Source of the DNA: CAWDYA01 sp963806495
GTDB taxonomy: Bacteria; Acidobacteriota; Polarisedimenticolia; JACPZX01; DASXTC01
Length of the DNA: 64,000 nt
Direction of reading: 5' to 3'
NCBI GenBank assembly: GCA_963806495.1
Contig: CAWDYA010000008.1
Coordinates: 620,001 to 684,000, forward strand
Part shown: positions 8,432-17,138 of the stretch, piece after piece
Position numbering within the stretch: the stretch's first letter is position 1
How the letters are laid out: each line of letters begins with the position of its first letter
The notes under the pieces: model-generated
What the model was told of the DNA's origin: nothing
The model's database searches: none
The model's input: the letters and a program-made list of their open reading frames with translations, nothing else
Position numbers and translations under genes: made by a program

Positions 8432-10192
8432 TCAATCCGCCTGTTTGCTCTTCGTGGTCCCGGCGCTTCCCGCGCTCGCCCCGCCACCATCCGCTGCAAA
8501 TCTCAGGCCAAGCAGCTCGTCCAGCTCGCGGCCGGTGACGAACACCTCGACGTCGGAGGCGGCGCGCAGCTTCTCGCCCCACTCCTTGAGCGCGGCCTCC
8601 TGCTTGCGCTCCGCCACCTTCGGCCCGAGCTCCTTGCGCACCGCCGTGTAGGGGCGGGGCTCTGGTGCAACGCAATCCCGGACATGCAGCACGTAGTAGG
8701 GGCCGCCGGGCGCCGCGTAGAACCTGTCGTCTTCGGGCGAGGCCCCCGCGAGCGCCTTCTGAACGCCCTCCGGCAGGGTGGGAACCGCGAGCAGTCCCCC
8801 GCCGAACGACAGGAGGCCCGGGTACTTTTCGGCGGTGGCCTGTCCTTCCGCGTTCTCGCGGATCCACTTCAGGTCGGTGCCCTTGCGCAGCCTGTCGAGG
8901 GCCGCCTCCGCGTCCTGCCGTCGATCGAAGGCAATGCCGTCGAGACGCAGCATCTCGGGCGACGTGTAGTCCGTGATGTGCTCTTCGTAGTACTGCTTCA
9001 GGTCGGCCTCGGTGATCTTGATGTCGGGGTTGACTACCTTCTTCATGAACGCGGCGAAGAGCAACCCGTTGAGCTGCTCCCTGACCGCGTTCTTGTACTC
9101 ATCGGTGCTCTCCAGGCCGTATCGTTGCGCCTCCAGCATGGCGGCGCGCTCGAGCAGCAGCTTGTCGAGGACCCCGGGCACCTCCTCGTTCACCCGTTTC
9201 CTCTCCATCGCGCTCTCCATCCCGTGATAGAACTGCTTCTCGACCGCCGCCGTGAGGTCCTTGACGGTGACCGGACCGCTCCCCTTCACTTCCGCCACCA
9301 CTCGTTCGTCCTTCCGCAACAGGTCCAGGTTGGCCGGCCCGGCGTCGAAGTCGAGACTGTCGAGAACCTTCTTGTCGATCGTCGTGTACCGCTTGCGCAG
9401 GTCGTCCATGTAGTCGCGCAGGGCATCCTGCCGGCGCGCCTGGAGGATCATGTCCGTCGCCTGCTGTTTCTTCGCGGGGTCATCGGGATACCGTTCGTCG
9501 ACCAGCCTGAGCACCGCATATCCGTTGTCGAGCTTGACCGGCCCGCCGGCCTCGCCCACCTTCAGCTTCGAGAGAACCTGCGCGACCTCCGGCCGGAACC
9601 TCGAGGCCGGCTCGTACGGCCCCACCTCGCCTCCCTTGGCCGAGCCGGAGGTCTTGACTTCCGTCGCGAGCTTGTCGAAGTCGCCACCGTTCTCGACTGC
9701 GGCGGCGAAGCCTCGGGCATCGTCCTCGCGCTCGAACAGCACGGAGCCGACCTTCCACTCACGGATCAGGTCCCGGTACAGTTTTTCCACCTTGTCCGGC
9801 TCGGCGTCCGTGATCTCGCTCACCTGTTTCTTCGCCAGCAGGCTCCGGATCACCTGCATCCGGATCGCGTCCATCTGACCCGCGATCTCCGGCTGCTCGT
9901 CGAGGCCGATGTTGCGCGCTTCCTGCAGGATCAGCCGGACGTTGATGAGCCGATCCAGGAGCGCCGAGGGATCGGGGCGATGCACCTTGGCCTGCGGCTC
10001 CGTCATGCCCTGGTGCAGGGCGCTGAGCTGGACGAGAAGGTCCTCGAGCAGGATCGGCTCACCGTTGACCCGCGCCACGGCCTCCTTCCCGTCGATCAAG
10101 GGCAGCTTCGCGGCTCCGCGAACCGCCGGGGACAGCGCGGCGAAGCCGAGCAGCGTCATGGCAAGCAGACGGGATCCGGGTCCGAACCTCAT
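8432..10192 (-). CDS. Periplasmic peptidyl-prolyl cis-trans isomerase (SurA/PpiC parvulin type)
   Basis: The 586-residue protein has a signal peptide ending near AVRGAA and a SurA-like N-terminal chaperone part (VARVNGEPILLEDLLVQL; LLDRLINVRLILQEARN). A parvulin domain follows (VGSVLFEREDDARGFAA ... GDFDKLATEVKTSGSAKGGE ... NGYAVLRLVDER). A second SurA-like helical part and a second, more degenerate parvulin-like domain (LRLDGIAFDRRQDAEAAL ... PYYVLHVRD) come next, and the tail is low-complexity. These proteins help fold outer-membrane and secreted proteins. GGAG precedes ATG 10192, which overlaps the stop of the CsgG-like gene by 4 bases. Parvulin genes commonly accompany OmcS-type cytochrome genes, so a role in maturing the filament cytochrome or the barrel is likely (inference from context). 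Confidence 0.85.
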   Translation of the reverse strand: MRFGPGSRLLAMTLLGFAALSPAVRGAAKLPLIDGKEAVARVNGEPILLEDLLVQLSALHQGMTEPQAKVHRPDPSALLDRLINVRLILQEARNIGLDEQPEIAGQMDAIRMQVIRSLLAKKQVSEITDAEPDKVEKLYRDLIREWKVGSVLFEREDDARGFAAAVENGGDFDKLATEVKTSGSAKGGEVGPYEPASRFRPEVAQVLSKLKVGEAGGPVKLDNGYAVLRLVDERYPDDPAKKQQATDMILQARRQDALRDYMDDLRKRYTTIDKKVLDSLDFDAGPANLDLLRKDERVVAEVKGSGPVTVKDLTAAVEKQFYHGMESAMERKRVNEEVPGVLDKLLLERAAMLEAQRYGLESTDEYKNAVREQLNGLLFAAFMKKVVNPDIKITEADLKQYYEEHITDYTSPEMLRLDGIAFDRRQDAEAALDRLRKGTDLKWIRENAEGQATAEKYPGLLSFGGGLLAVPTLPEGVQKALAGASPEDDRFYAAPGGPYYVLHVRDCVAPEPRPYTAVRKELGPKVAERKQEAALKEWGEKLRAASDVEVFVTGRELDELLGLRFAADGGGASAGSAGTTKSKQAD

Positions 10193-11344
10193 GGAGCTCC
10201 TTCCACAGGGGTCAGGATGGAGGTGATCAGGCCGCGGGCCATCCTGGCCGCGAGCTGGTGCGCCGTCTCCACCCTGCCCACATCGAAAAAGAAAACGCCG
10301 TCGTCTCCGCGGCCGTGGCTGACCGATGACCATATCACCTGCCGGCTCGCCGTATCGATGGCCCGCGCCGTGAAGTCCACGATCGGCTCCGACACGCCCG
10401 CGGCGGCCTCATTGTAATCGTCCACTTCGCCGAACAGCACCACGTCCACGTTCAGCATCGTGCGCAGCAGATCCGATTGCGGTATGGAGGGCCCCTCCTG
10501 CTGGATGAACCGGGACCTCAACAGCGTCTGCCGGACGACCCCCGGCTCCACCACCTCGACTTCGCCCGCGTCGACGAGATACCGGACCACCTGCAGCGTC
10601 ACGATCTCTCCGGCGTTGCGTGTCGGCGTGCCGTTGGTGAAGGGAAGTACGGCCACCCGCGGCCGGTTCCTGATGGTCTGATCCGGGACGCCCGGAGCGG
10701 TAGAACCTGTCAGGCCTGTACCGGCGCTTCACCTTGACGGTGGCTCCCTCCGGTCCAGCCGCCCCCGTCAGATACCCCGCAAGGGAATCCGCCAGGCGCC
10801 CCACGACCGTCGAGAGCACGACGGCCGGGTCCGTGACCCGGGTCATCCCGAGGAACCCGGGATTCTGGTCACCCGCCTCCTCGGCGCTTTCCATCCAGAG
10901 TATCCGCGCTTCGCTGCCGGTGCTGACCAGGCGGCACGTCAGGCCCACCCGTGGCGACCCGGTCGTCGAGTACAGATCCACCGAGGTGACCAGCACACCC
11001 CGGACGTCCGTCTGTGCCGCGAACGCCTCACCCATCTCGCCCGAGAGGCCGCCCGTGTACCGCATCCGGTTGCGCCGCATGAACGCGCCGAGATCGTCTT
11101 CGGCCAGCAGCGGGACGAAGCGCGCCTCGAGCGCCCCGATCAGCGCCGCACGGACTTCCGGGACCGGCGTCGTGATCCCGGCCAGGTTCACCAGCGGCAG
11201 GACGGCGATCTCGGATCCGGCCCGGTCCGGGACCGGCACGGCGACCCGCCCCTGCCCCGCCACCGCGGTGGACACCGCCGCCGGGAGGCTCAGCAGCGCC
11301 GCCACGATGATCGGCCCGGCGCGGCCGTTCAATCCCGCGGGCAT
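10189..11344 (-). CDS. Exported protein with two tandem CsgG/LpoB-like domains, apparent frameshift near 10650-10725
   Basis: The first frame starts at ATG 11344 (GGAAGG upstream) with a signal peptide (PIIVAALLSLPAAVSTAVAG) and a domain with IAVLPLVNLAG ... VRGVLVTSVDLYSTTGSPRVG ... ARILWMESA. It then leaves frame after VKVKRRYRP. A second frame carries RPRVAVLPFTNGTPTRNAG ... DVVLFGEVDDYNEA ... RQVIWSSVSHGR to a TGA at 10189. Both halves show the same fold signature (beta strand xVAVLPF/LxN, then V(L)xxxVxxY, then strand ending W), so the protein looks like a duplicated CsgG/GNA1162-type domain of about 385 residues broken by one indel. Two separate genes are possible but less likely. The function is not known. 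CsgG-type domains form secretion channels or envelope regulators in other systems. Confidence 0.6.
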
Positions 11345-11357
11345 TCACGCCCTTCCG

Positions 11358-11933
11358 TCACTTGAACAAGGCATTGATCAGGTCCTCGACCGCCTTCATC
11401 GTGACCACGTTCATCGGTTCACCGCCGCCGCCGAACAGCCGCTTGGCCGCCCCGACACCTCCCTGCGTGGACGAGGAGCTCCAGACCAGCCTGCCCGTCT
11501 GCCCCTCCAGCATCTCCAGACTCAGCGAGATGGCATTGGCCGTCGCCGACCCCGACCGCACCTCGCCGTATTCGAGCACGGTGCCGGTGATGACGACGTC
11601 GGCGTCGAGGTTCTTGGCCAGTGCCACGACCTGCTCCGCCGTCGGCGCGGTCTGGTCGGTGAGCCCCACTCGAGATATCGCGCGCGCGACCTCGCCGGGC
11701 GGCACCACGTAGACCGCCCCGGTGGCCTGGAGCATCGTCATGAAGACGTCCCGGACCCTCTCGGACGCCCTGGCCGAAGGTGTCAGGTTGGAGAAGGGCA
11801 CCACAGCCACGGTCCGGATGAGGCTGAAGTCCATCTCCGGATCGTGGAAGGTCGACACGGCCGTACGATGCGCCGCGCACCCGGTCAGCGCGAGCGCCAG
11901 CGCGATGCACCCTGCGAGGACTCTCGTGTTCAT
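11358..11933 (-). CDS. CsgG/GNA1162-like outer-membrane lipoprotein
   Basis: The 191-residue protein has a lipoprotein signal (MNTRVLAGCIALALALTGC) with the lipobox LTGC. The mature part has the CsgG/LpoB-like core: TVAVVPFSNLTPSARASERV, VYVVPPGEVARAI, DADVVITGTVLEYGEV, LSLEMLEGQTGRLVWSSSST and a C-terminal helix ending LINALFK. Two ATGs are possible (11939 and 11933). The second is preferred because GGAGG is only 3 bases from the first but 9 from the second. It lies between the barrel gene and the tandem CsgG-like gene. CsgG itself is longer (about 277 residues) and has membrane hairpins, while this protein is nearer the size of GNA1162/LpoB, which do not form pores. A structural or export role for the cytochrome system is therefore only a hypothesis. 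Confidence 0.75.
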   Translation of the reverse strand: MNTRVLAGCIALALALTGCAAHRTAVSTFHDPEMDFSLIRTVAVVPFSNLTPSARASERVRDVFMTMLQATGAVYVVPPGEVARAISRVGLTDQTAPTAEQVVALAKNLDADVVITGTVLEYGEVRSGSATANAISLSLEMLEGQTGRLVWSSSSTQGGVGAAKRLFGGGGEPMNVVTMKAVEDLINALFK

Positions 11934-11974
11934 GTCCATGTTCCTCCGACGATACCGCGTGACCGGGCTTCTCA

Positions 11975-14188
11975 TCAGAACCACATACGCATGGTGCCCG
12001 TGACGCCCTCGGTGGTCGTTACAGTCTCGTTCGATTCGTATTTCGTCTTCTCGTATCCAACGTCGACATACCAGCGATCAGAGATGTTCCACCGGACCCG
12101 CGGCGAAAATACCTGGAAGCGCGATTGCAGATCGGAACGGTACGATTCGTCGAACCTCATGAGGAGTTGCAGGCTGCCTCCGGGAAGAGGCGTCCAGCTC
12201 GCCGAGTAGTTTCTCAGGAACCTGTCTTCGGCCTCCGTCTCGTGCTCGAGCCTGTACGAATAGAAGAGGTACAGCGTGGGCAGGGGCCGATACGTGACGC
12301 TGGCCTGGGCCGATCGCGTGGTCCGGTCTGCGACGAGAGTGGTGGCCGGGCTGTCCGTGTGCGTCGCGCGGCTGTCGTACAGGAGGTTGAGCGTCGTCGT
12401 CCGATGCGGGATCAGCGTCGCGAGAGCGCTCACCTGCGTGGTGTCGGTGCGCCTGCCGTCGGAGCCTGACGCGTACGACTTGCCCAGACTGACGTTCGTC
12501 GTGACCCCGCGATACAGCTCGGCGGTGCTGTACAGGTAAACCGAGCTGGTGTCGGTCGTGTCCCCCTCGATATCGGACGATCTTCCGCTGAACACGAGCG
12601 TGTGCTGGAGTGTGTCGAGCGGCACGGCCCTCAACGAAGCCGTGTAGAGGTACTCGATCCGATCCCCCTCCCGGTCCTGCCCATCCTCCCGTGCGACACG
12701 CGCCGACACCGAGTAGACAGGGCCGAACGCATGCCTCAAGGAGAACCCGTTGGACAGCGTATACGTGAACGGCTGGGGATCCTGGTCGCGCGCCGTATAG
12801 GTCATTTCATAATAGAGCATCGGCCGGCTCAGAATCCTCACCCTGAGATCCGAGGTGAGTCGCTGGATCGTCTGGCTCGTCCGCCCCTCCGCCTCGGCTG
12901 CCGGGACGGTGAGCGCCGCCGAAAGCTCGGTGACGAAGATGTTTGGCCAGCTCGCCGCGTTGGGAACGCTGTTGTCCAGAGGGCGCGTCACGACCTTGAT
13001 GTACCGGCTCGATTGCCTGGAGAACCTGATCTCGAATCGCGTTCTGGGCTGGACGAGAGGAGGCTGCCCCGGCTCGGTCGCCGTGTCGGCCGGGTGCACC
13101 GTCTGTCGCAGCGTCCAGGTCATGTTGTCCGGGCTGGTGTAGATCTCCCATGAGAAGGCGTTGGCGATGTCCGGGGGCAGCTCGCGGTCCACCCAGAGGT
13201 ACAGCGTATTCACGTCGGTCGGTGTGGCCAGATCCAGGCCCATGTTGCGAGGACGCGTATCGCCGGCCGGTGGCGGCAGCCCGAGGTCCAGCCCGGCCGA
13301 CGCGGACTGGTTGCCGTCGATCAGCGCAGGGTTGCTGGTGAGCGGATCGGTCGTCGGCGTCAGGGTGATGAGCGAGAGTCCCTGGCTGGCGAACACGATC
13401 GACACCACCTCTCCGTTGCCCGACGTGGTGACGTCCGCGGTCTTGTAGGTGACGTCGTACTCGGTGGAGAACTGAACCTTCCTGTCGAGCCAGGAATCCG
13501 CATACGAAACCCGGCCGAGGTGGCTGAGGGTATCGATCGTGGTGTCCTCTATCCGGTCGGTCGACCTGCCGAGACTGCCATGGTAATAGAAGCCCACCTT
13601 CTCCTTCAGGTCGTACCTGCCGATCAGCTCCGCCACGTCGTCGGTGCGGTCCTGGGTGAGCCGCTCTTCGTCGTAATTGTTCGTCCGGCTCAACCGCATC
13701 GTCACCTCGGGCAGCCCCTCGGGACGCCATCCCAGGACGGTGTTGTACACCTCCTGCGTGTTCTTCGTGGAGAAGCCGCCCGACTCCTGCTTGTCGTCGG
13801 TCCGGTAGTAGCCGAGCTGGGCGGAGTAGAGCGGTGTGCGCAGAAGCAGGTTGGCGTAGGGGCTGAGACGCTGGGTGGTCGCCCGGCCGTTGCCGAAGTC
13901 ACCCCACGTGTCGGAGGCGTTTCTCTCGAAGACACCGCCCAGGACGAACCGGAGGTTGGGGTAGAACCGCCAGGAGACATCGAGGCCGTATCGCTGCAAC
14001 AGCGTGTCACCGGTCGTCTTGAAGACGATCCCGTTGGGATCTTCCGTTTCCTGATGGTTGCGACCTGCCGTGAGCTCCACGAATCCGCTAGCCTCCTGTG
14101 CCGACGCGCCCCGTGCCGCCGCCATGAGGATGATGGCGCCCACGAGCCCCACCTGTACCGCCCTGGTTCCCGCCAAGCACCGCTTCAT
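11975..14188 (-). CDS. Large outer-membrane beta-barrel with discoidin-like insert, candidate porin of the electron conduit
   Basis: The 737-residue protein has a signal peptide (MKRCLAGTRAVQVGLVGAII...ASAQ) and then many alternating amphipathic strands with aromatic girdles (YGLDVSWRFYPNLRFVLG, SAQLGYYRTDD, LYLFYSYRLEHE, RWYVDVGYEKTKYES). It ends in MRMWF, the terminal aromatic residue expected of outer-membrane proteins. Between about residues 265 and 420 the barrel is interrupted by a domain with NTLYLWVDRELP ... EIYTSPDNMTWTLRQTV ... RFEIRFSRQSSRYIKVVTR, which looks like a discoidin (F5/8 type C) fold. Its strand count fits the large barrels that carry multihaem cytochromes through the outer membrane (porin-cytochrome conduits), but it shows no clear MtrB signature. 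ATG 14188 was chosen for its signal peptide; a GTG at 14209 is possible. Confidence 0.75.
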   Translation of the reverse strand: MKRCLAGTRAVQVGLVGAIILMAAARGASAQEASGFVELTAGRNHQETEDPNGIVFKTTGDTLLQRYGLDVSWRFYPNLRFVLGGVFERNASDTWGDFGNGRATTQRLSPYANLLLRTPLYSAQLGYYRTDDKQESGGFSTKNTQEVYNTVLGWRPEGLPEVTMRLSRTNNYDEERLTQDRTDDVAELIGRYDLKEKVGFYYHGSLGRSTDRIEDTTIDTLSHLGRVSYADSWLDRKVQFSTEYDVTYKTADVTTSGNGEVVSIVFASQGLSLITLTPTTDPLTSNPALIDGNQSASAGLDLGLPPPAGDTRPRNMGLDLATPTDVNTLYLWVDRELPPDIANAFSWEIYTSPDNMTWTLRQTVHPADTATEPGQPPLVQPRTRFEIRFSRQSSRYIKVVTRPLDNSVPNAASWPNIFVTELSAALTVPAAEAEGRTSQTIQRLTSDLRVRILSRPMLYYEMTYTARDQDPQPFTYTLSNGFSLRHAFGPVYSVSARVAREDGQDREGDRIEYLYTASLRAVPLDTLQHTLVFSGRSSDIEGDTTDTSSVYLYSTAELYRGVTTNVSLGKSYASGSDGRRTDTTQVSALATLIPHRTTTLNLLYDSRATHTDSPATTLVADRTTRSAQASVTYRPLPTLYLFYSYRLEHETEAEDRFLRNYSASWTPLPGGSLQLLMRFDESYRSDLQSRFQVFSPRVRWNISDRWYVDVGYEKTKYESNETVTTTEGVTGTMRMWF

Positions 14189-14217
14189 GGTTTCGCGTCG
14201 CGCCGCCACTCAAACAG

Positions 14218-15646
14218 TTACCTTTCTCCCGACAGGGCTACGCCATACGGGTCGTCGCCGACGTCGGTCCGGGCCGTCGTCTCCTTGCTCACCAGGCGCA
14301 CCGCCTGGACCTCGTCGGCTCCCGGAATGACGAGGTACAGATTGAACCCCTCGTCGTCGATCGTCATGTTCTCGACGTCCCCGTCCGCCGGGATCGCATC
14401 GACCGGCAGAAGCGAGAGACGGTCGTAGATATCCACCGAGTCGGTGCCGCGGATCGCCAGGTAGAGCCGATCGGTCTTCGGGTCCACCTTCACCGCCGTC
14501 GCCCCCGACCCCACGTACACTCTTCGCGTCACCGACAGCGAAAGCGGATCGATGAGGACCATATTGGGCGAGGACTTGTGGATCACGTACAGCACGTCTC
14601 CCGCCTGGTTGAACTGTCCGCGGATGGGGCTGGCATCGGTGGAAACCGTCCCCACGAGGGCCCGGCTGCCGATATCGATGACCGTGAGCGTGCTCTCGGC
14701 TGTGTTGAAGACCCATGCCCGCTTCCCCTCACGGTCCAGCAGGATCGATGTCGGGTTGCTCCCGACCGGGATGCGGGTCCGCTCCGTCAGCCCGATGGCA
14801 TCGATCAGACTCACCGTGTCGGACCCCGAGTTGACGCTCAGAAGGGTCCGTCCGTCGGGGGTGAGGGCGAGCTCGCGCGGCTCGTCGCCCGCCCGCAGCT
14901 CCAGCCTCTCGAGCGGAGCCTGCTCCAGCAGCCCGACCGCCTCGATGATGTCCTGCCCTGCGTCGGCGACATAGGCTCGGCGCCTCTCCGGATCGAGGGC
15001 GAGCCCGGTGGGTCGGCCGCCGGTGGGAACGATGCCGATCACCCGGCCGCTGGTCTTGTCGAAGAACGTCAGGATGTTGGAGCCGCGACTCGAGGCGAGC
15101 CCGATCGTGTCCGCCGCCGGCGCAGGCGGCTTCTCGGCGCGAAAAACCGCGGAGAATCCGTCGCCGGCCGCCATCGACTTGTGAAAATCGAGTGTCAGCA
15201 GGACTACGACCTCGCGTCGTTTCTCGACCTTGAATGGGAAGGCGATCATCACCGGCGCGTCCGGCACGGCCAGCTCCGCGGTGCCCTCGTCCTTCTCGAT
15301 GGCCGCCTTGGTAACGGTGACCGACAGGCCCGCATAGCTGCCGGGCGGAAGCGCCGCCGAGGCGAGACGTCTCTCGCGGGTGAGGCTCGAGGCGTCGACC
15401 GAGGTCATTTCGAGTGTCAGCGGGGGGCGCGTGCCGTCGGTGCCGACGGCGGAGATCTCAGCGAGGCGGAAGCGGAGCCGGGAGGTATCCTGTGGAAACG
15501 GAAGCAGATAGACGGTCAACCCGCCCTGGTCCCGAAGCACCGGCCGCGCGGCCATCGAAGCGCCATGAGGTCCTCCCGCAGCGAGGAGCAGGACCAGAAG
15601 CGCGCCCGCAATGCAGCCCAAGAGGCCCCCCAGAGTACCGCTTCAT
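14218..15646 (-). CDS. Exported YVTN-type beta-propeller protein, frameshift in a G6 run at its N-terminus
   Basis: The body (to TAA at 14218) has an N-terminal Ig-like/DUF4382-type domain (LRFRLAEISAVGTDGTRPPLTLEM ... LPPGSYAGLSVTVTKA). A YVTN propeller of repeated blades follows: GRPTGLALDPERRRAYVADA, EPRELALTPDGRTLLSVNSG, NPTSILLDREGKRAWVFNTA, VKVDPKTDRLYLAIRGTD. In the main frame only a TTG (15621) is available. Removing one G from the six-G run (15626-15631 on the complement) joins ATG 15646 to the body and gives MKRYSGGLLGCIAGALLVLL, a good signal peptide, so the gene probably starts at 15646 and the run is miscounted. It lies between the OmcS-like gene and the barrel gene. Surface propellers often serve as binding platforms; no catalytic residue is recognised. 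Confidence 0.72.
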
Positions 15647-15683
15647 CGACCACGTGTCGTGAGGCACAGTAGGTTACCACAGT

Positions 15684-15707
15684 GGGGGCCGGCCGAAGCC
15701 GGCCCCC
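15684..15707 (-). terminator. Very stable hairpin with C(UUCG)G loop between omcS-like and YVTN genes
   Basis: On the transcribed (minus) strand a perfect 10-bp GC stem, GGGGGCCGGC / GCCGGCCCCC, closes a UUCG tetraloop, one of the most stable RNA hairpins known. It lies 40 bases after the stop of the OmcS-like gene. No U-tract follows, so it is not a classical terminator. It may act as a partial terminator or as a 3' barrier that protects the cytochrome mRNA and raises its level over the downstream genes. Confidence 0.6.
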
Positions 15708-15747
15708 GTCAATGGAGAGGATCAGGCCACAGCGACCTGTTTCCCCG

Positions 15748-17067
15748 TTAGTCCTTGTTGTGGCACTTGTTGCAGAGCACCCTCTGGTTCACCGCGAAGG
15801 TGGTGGCAGGACGGTCGTAGTAACCGGCCTGCATCTGCGCCACGGTGTAGCCACGGTTGTACTGCCCCTCGTTGCCGAACGGCAGGTTCGGGTCGGCAGA
15901 GTTGGCGATGTCCACGCCCGGATAGACGGGCGCGCCGGCGTCCTCGAGAGTCATGAACTCGGCCTCGTTGTTCCACCGCAGAGCGTACTTCCAGGCCGAG
16001 GCATGGGCACGATGGCAGCTCAGGCAGAGCACCCGGTCGCTGGAAGTGGGACCATCCAGTGTCGCGGAAGCCGTCTCCAGAGCGGTCGTCGACGTCGTGT
16101 TGAGCGCATACGGAACCAGCGAGGTGAACGAGTTGCCCGAGGTCCCGGTCAGGTCGCCGGTCTTCACGTACTTGTTGTAGATGGCGGCCTGCGTGCCGAG
16201 CGTGTCCTCCACCGGGTGAACGGTGTTCATCGCGGTCGTGGTGTGCATGCCGGGATGGCAGGTCGCGCACCACTCCGCCCAGGTGGCGTAGCCGTGCTGG
16301 GTGCCATGGCCGTAGGCCACTCGCACCTGGTCCGCCGGCGTGGTCTCCTTCTTGTTGTAGGAGCTCGGAACCACGGCGGCCGGATTGCCCGGGAACGGAC
16401 CCGGGTTGGTCGGGTTGACGTAGTTCGGCCCGCCGAGGAGCCGGTAGACACCGTACGCCTCACCCACGGGGGGAACGCCGCCGTAGGAGCCGGCCTCGGT
16501 GATCGGCTCGTATGTGCCGGTCGAGGGCGGATAGACGATGCTGTCGAAGCCATCATCGATGCGGCGCGCGCGGCTGTGCGGATCGTGACAGCTCGTGCAG
16601 CTCAGGTCGGACGAGTTCATCGTCCCGCCGGGAGCGGTCCCGTCAATCTGAGTGTAGCCGTTGTTCACGGCCTGGATGTTGTGACCGCGCTCGCGGCCCA
16701 GGTTCGAAACCGGGGCGCCGTACGACGCGAGCGTGCTCTTGTCGGTGATCGGCCTGATCCAGCCGAAATCGCCACCCGGAGTCATCTGCTTCGGGTAGTC
16801 GGTCGACAGCATCAGCTCCATCTCCGGCGTGCTGATGTGATAGCCGTTCGGGCCGGTGTAGCCGGCACGCTCGTGGCACGACAGACAGGTCGAGCTCTGG
16901 TCGCCCGCGATGGTGAGATGCACGGCTCCGACAGGGGAGCTGTGCATGCTGTGGCAACCGCCACAGTTGGCAACGCCGCCGTCATGGAAGGCGTAGGCGG
17001 TGCCCGTGAACCCGACCGCCGCGATGGCGGCCATCAGGATGAACCAGGTGAATCTCAAGCCTCTCAT
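15748..17067 (-). CDS. omcS-like: OmcS-like six-haem c-type cytochrome (candidate extracellular nanowire subunit)
   Basis: The 439-residue precursor has a signal peptide ending AYA (residue 26), giving a mature protein of about 413 residues that begins FHDGGVANCGGCHSMH. CXXCH motifs lie at residues 35, 61, 157, 267, 348 and 432. Geobacter sulfurreducens OmcS, which polymerises into conductive filaments, has the same size, six haems, the same mature start (FHxGG) and matching blocks: QMTPGGDFGW, GHNI, CxSCHDPH, RVAYGxG, WCAxCH, KxGDLTG, CLSCHRAHAS, and the C-terminus LCNKCHxKD. Haem spacing and order agree throughout. I recall these blocks from the known protein; no alignment was run. AAGGAG lies 9 bases before ATG 17067. 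It is the second gene of the cytochrome cluster. Likely function: long-range electron transfer outside the cell to minerals or partners. Confidence 0.93.
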   Translation of the reverse strand: MRGLRFTWFILMAAIAAVGFTGTAYAFHDGGVANCGGCHSMHSSPVGAVHLTIAGDQSSTCLSCHERAGYTGPNGYHISTPEMELMLSTDYPKQMTPGGDFGWIRPITDKSTLASYGAPVSNLGRERGHNIQAVNNGYTQIDGTAPGGTMNSSDLSCTSCHDPHSRARRIDDGFDSIVYPPSTGTYEPITEAGSYGGVPPVGEAYGVYRLLGGPNYVNPTNPGPFPGNPAAVVPSSYNKKETTPADQVRVAYGHGTQHGYATWAEWCATCHPGMHTTTAMNTVHPVEDTLGTQAAIYNKYVKTGDLTGTSGNSFTSLVPYALNTTSTTALETASATLDGPTSSDRVLCLSCHRAHASAWKYALRWNNEAEFMTLEDAGAPVYPGVDIANSADPNLPFGNEGQYNRGYTVAQMQAGYYDRPATTFAVNQRVLCNKCHNKD

Positions 17068-17138
17068 GCTGTCTCTCCTTGTGCTCGCCGCTGACTTCGG
17101 CCGTCAGGCCATCCCGGGGTCAGCAGTGCCCGTGTGCG

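Noticed and set aside
8684..10417. 577-residue + strand ORF opposite the parvulin gene
   Set aside because: Antisense shadow; the minus-strand gene has signal peptide, domains and coupled starts.
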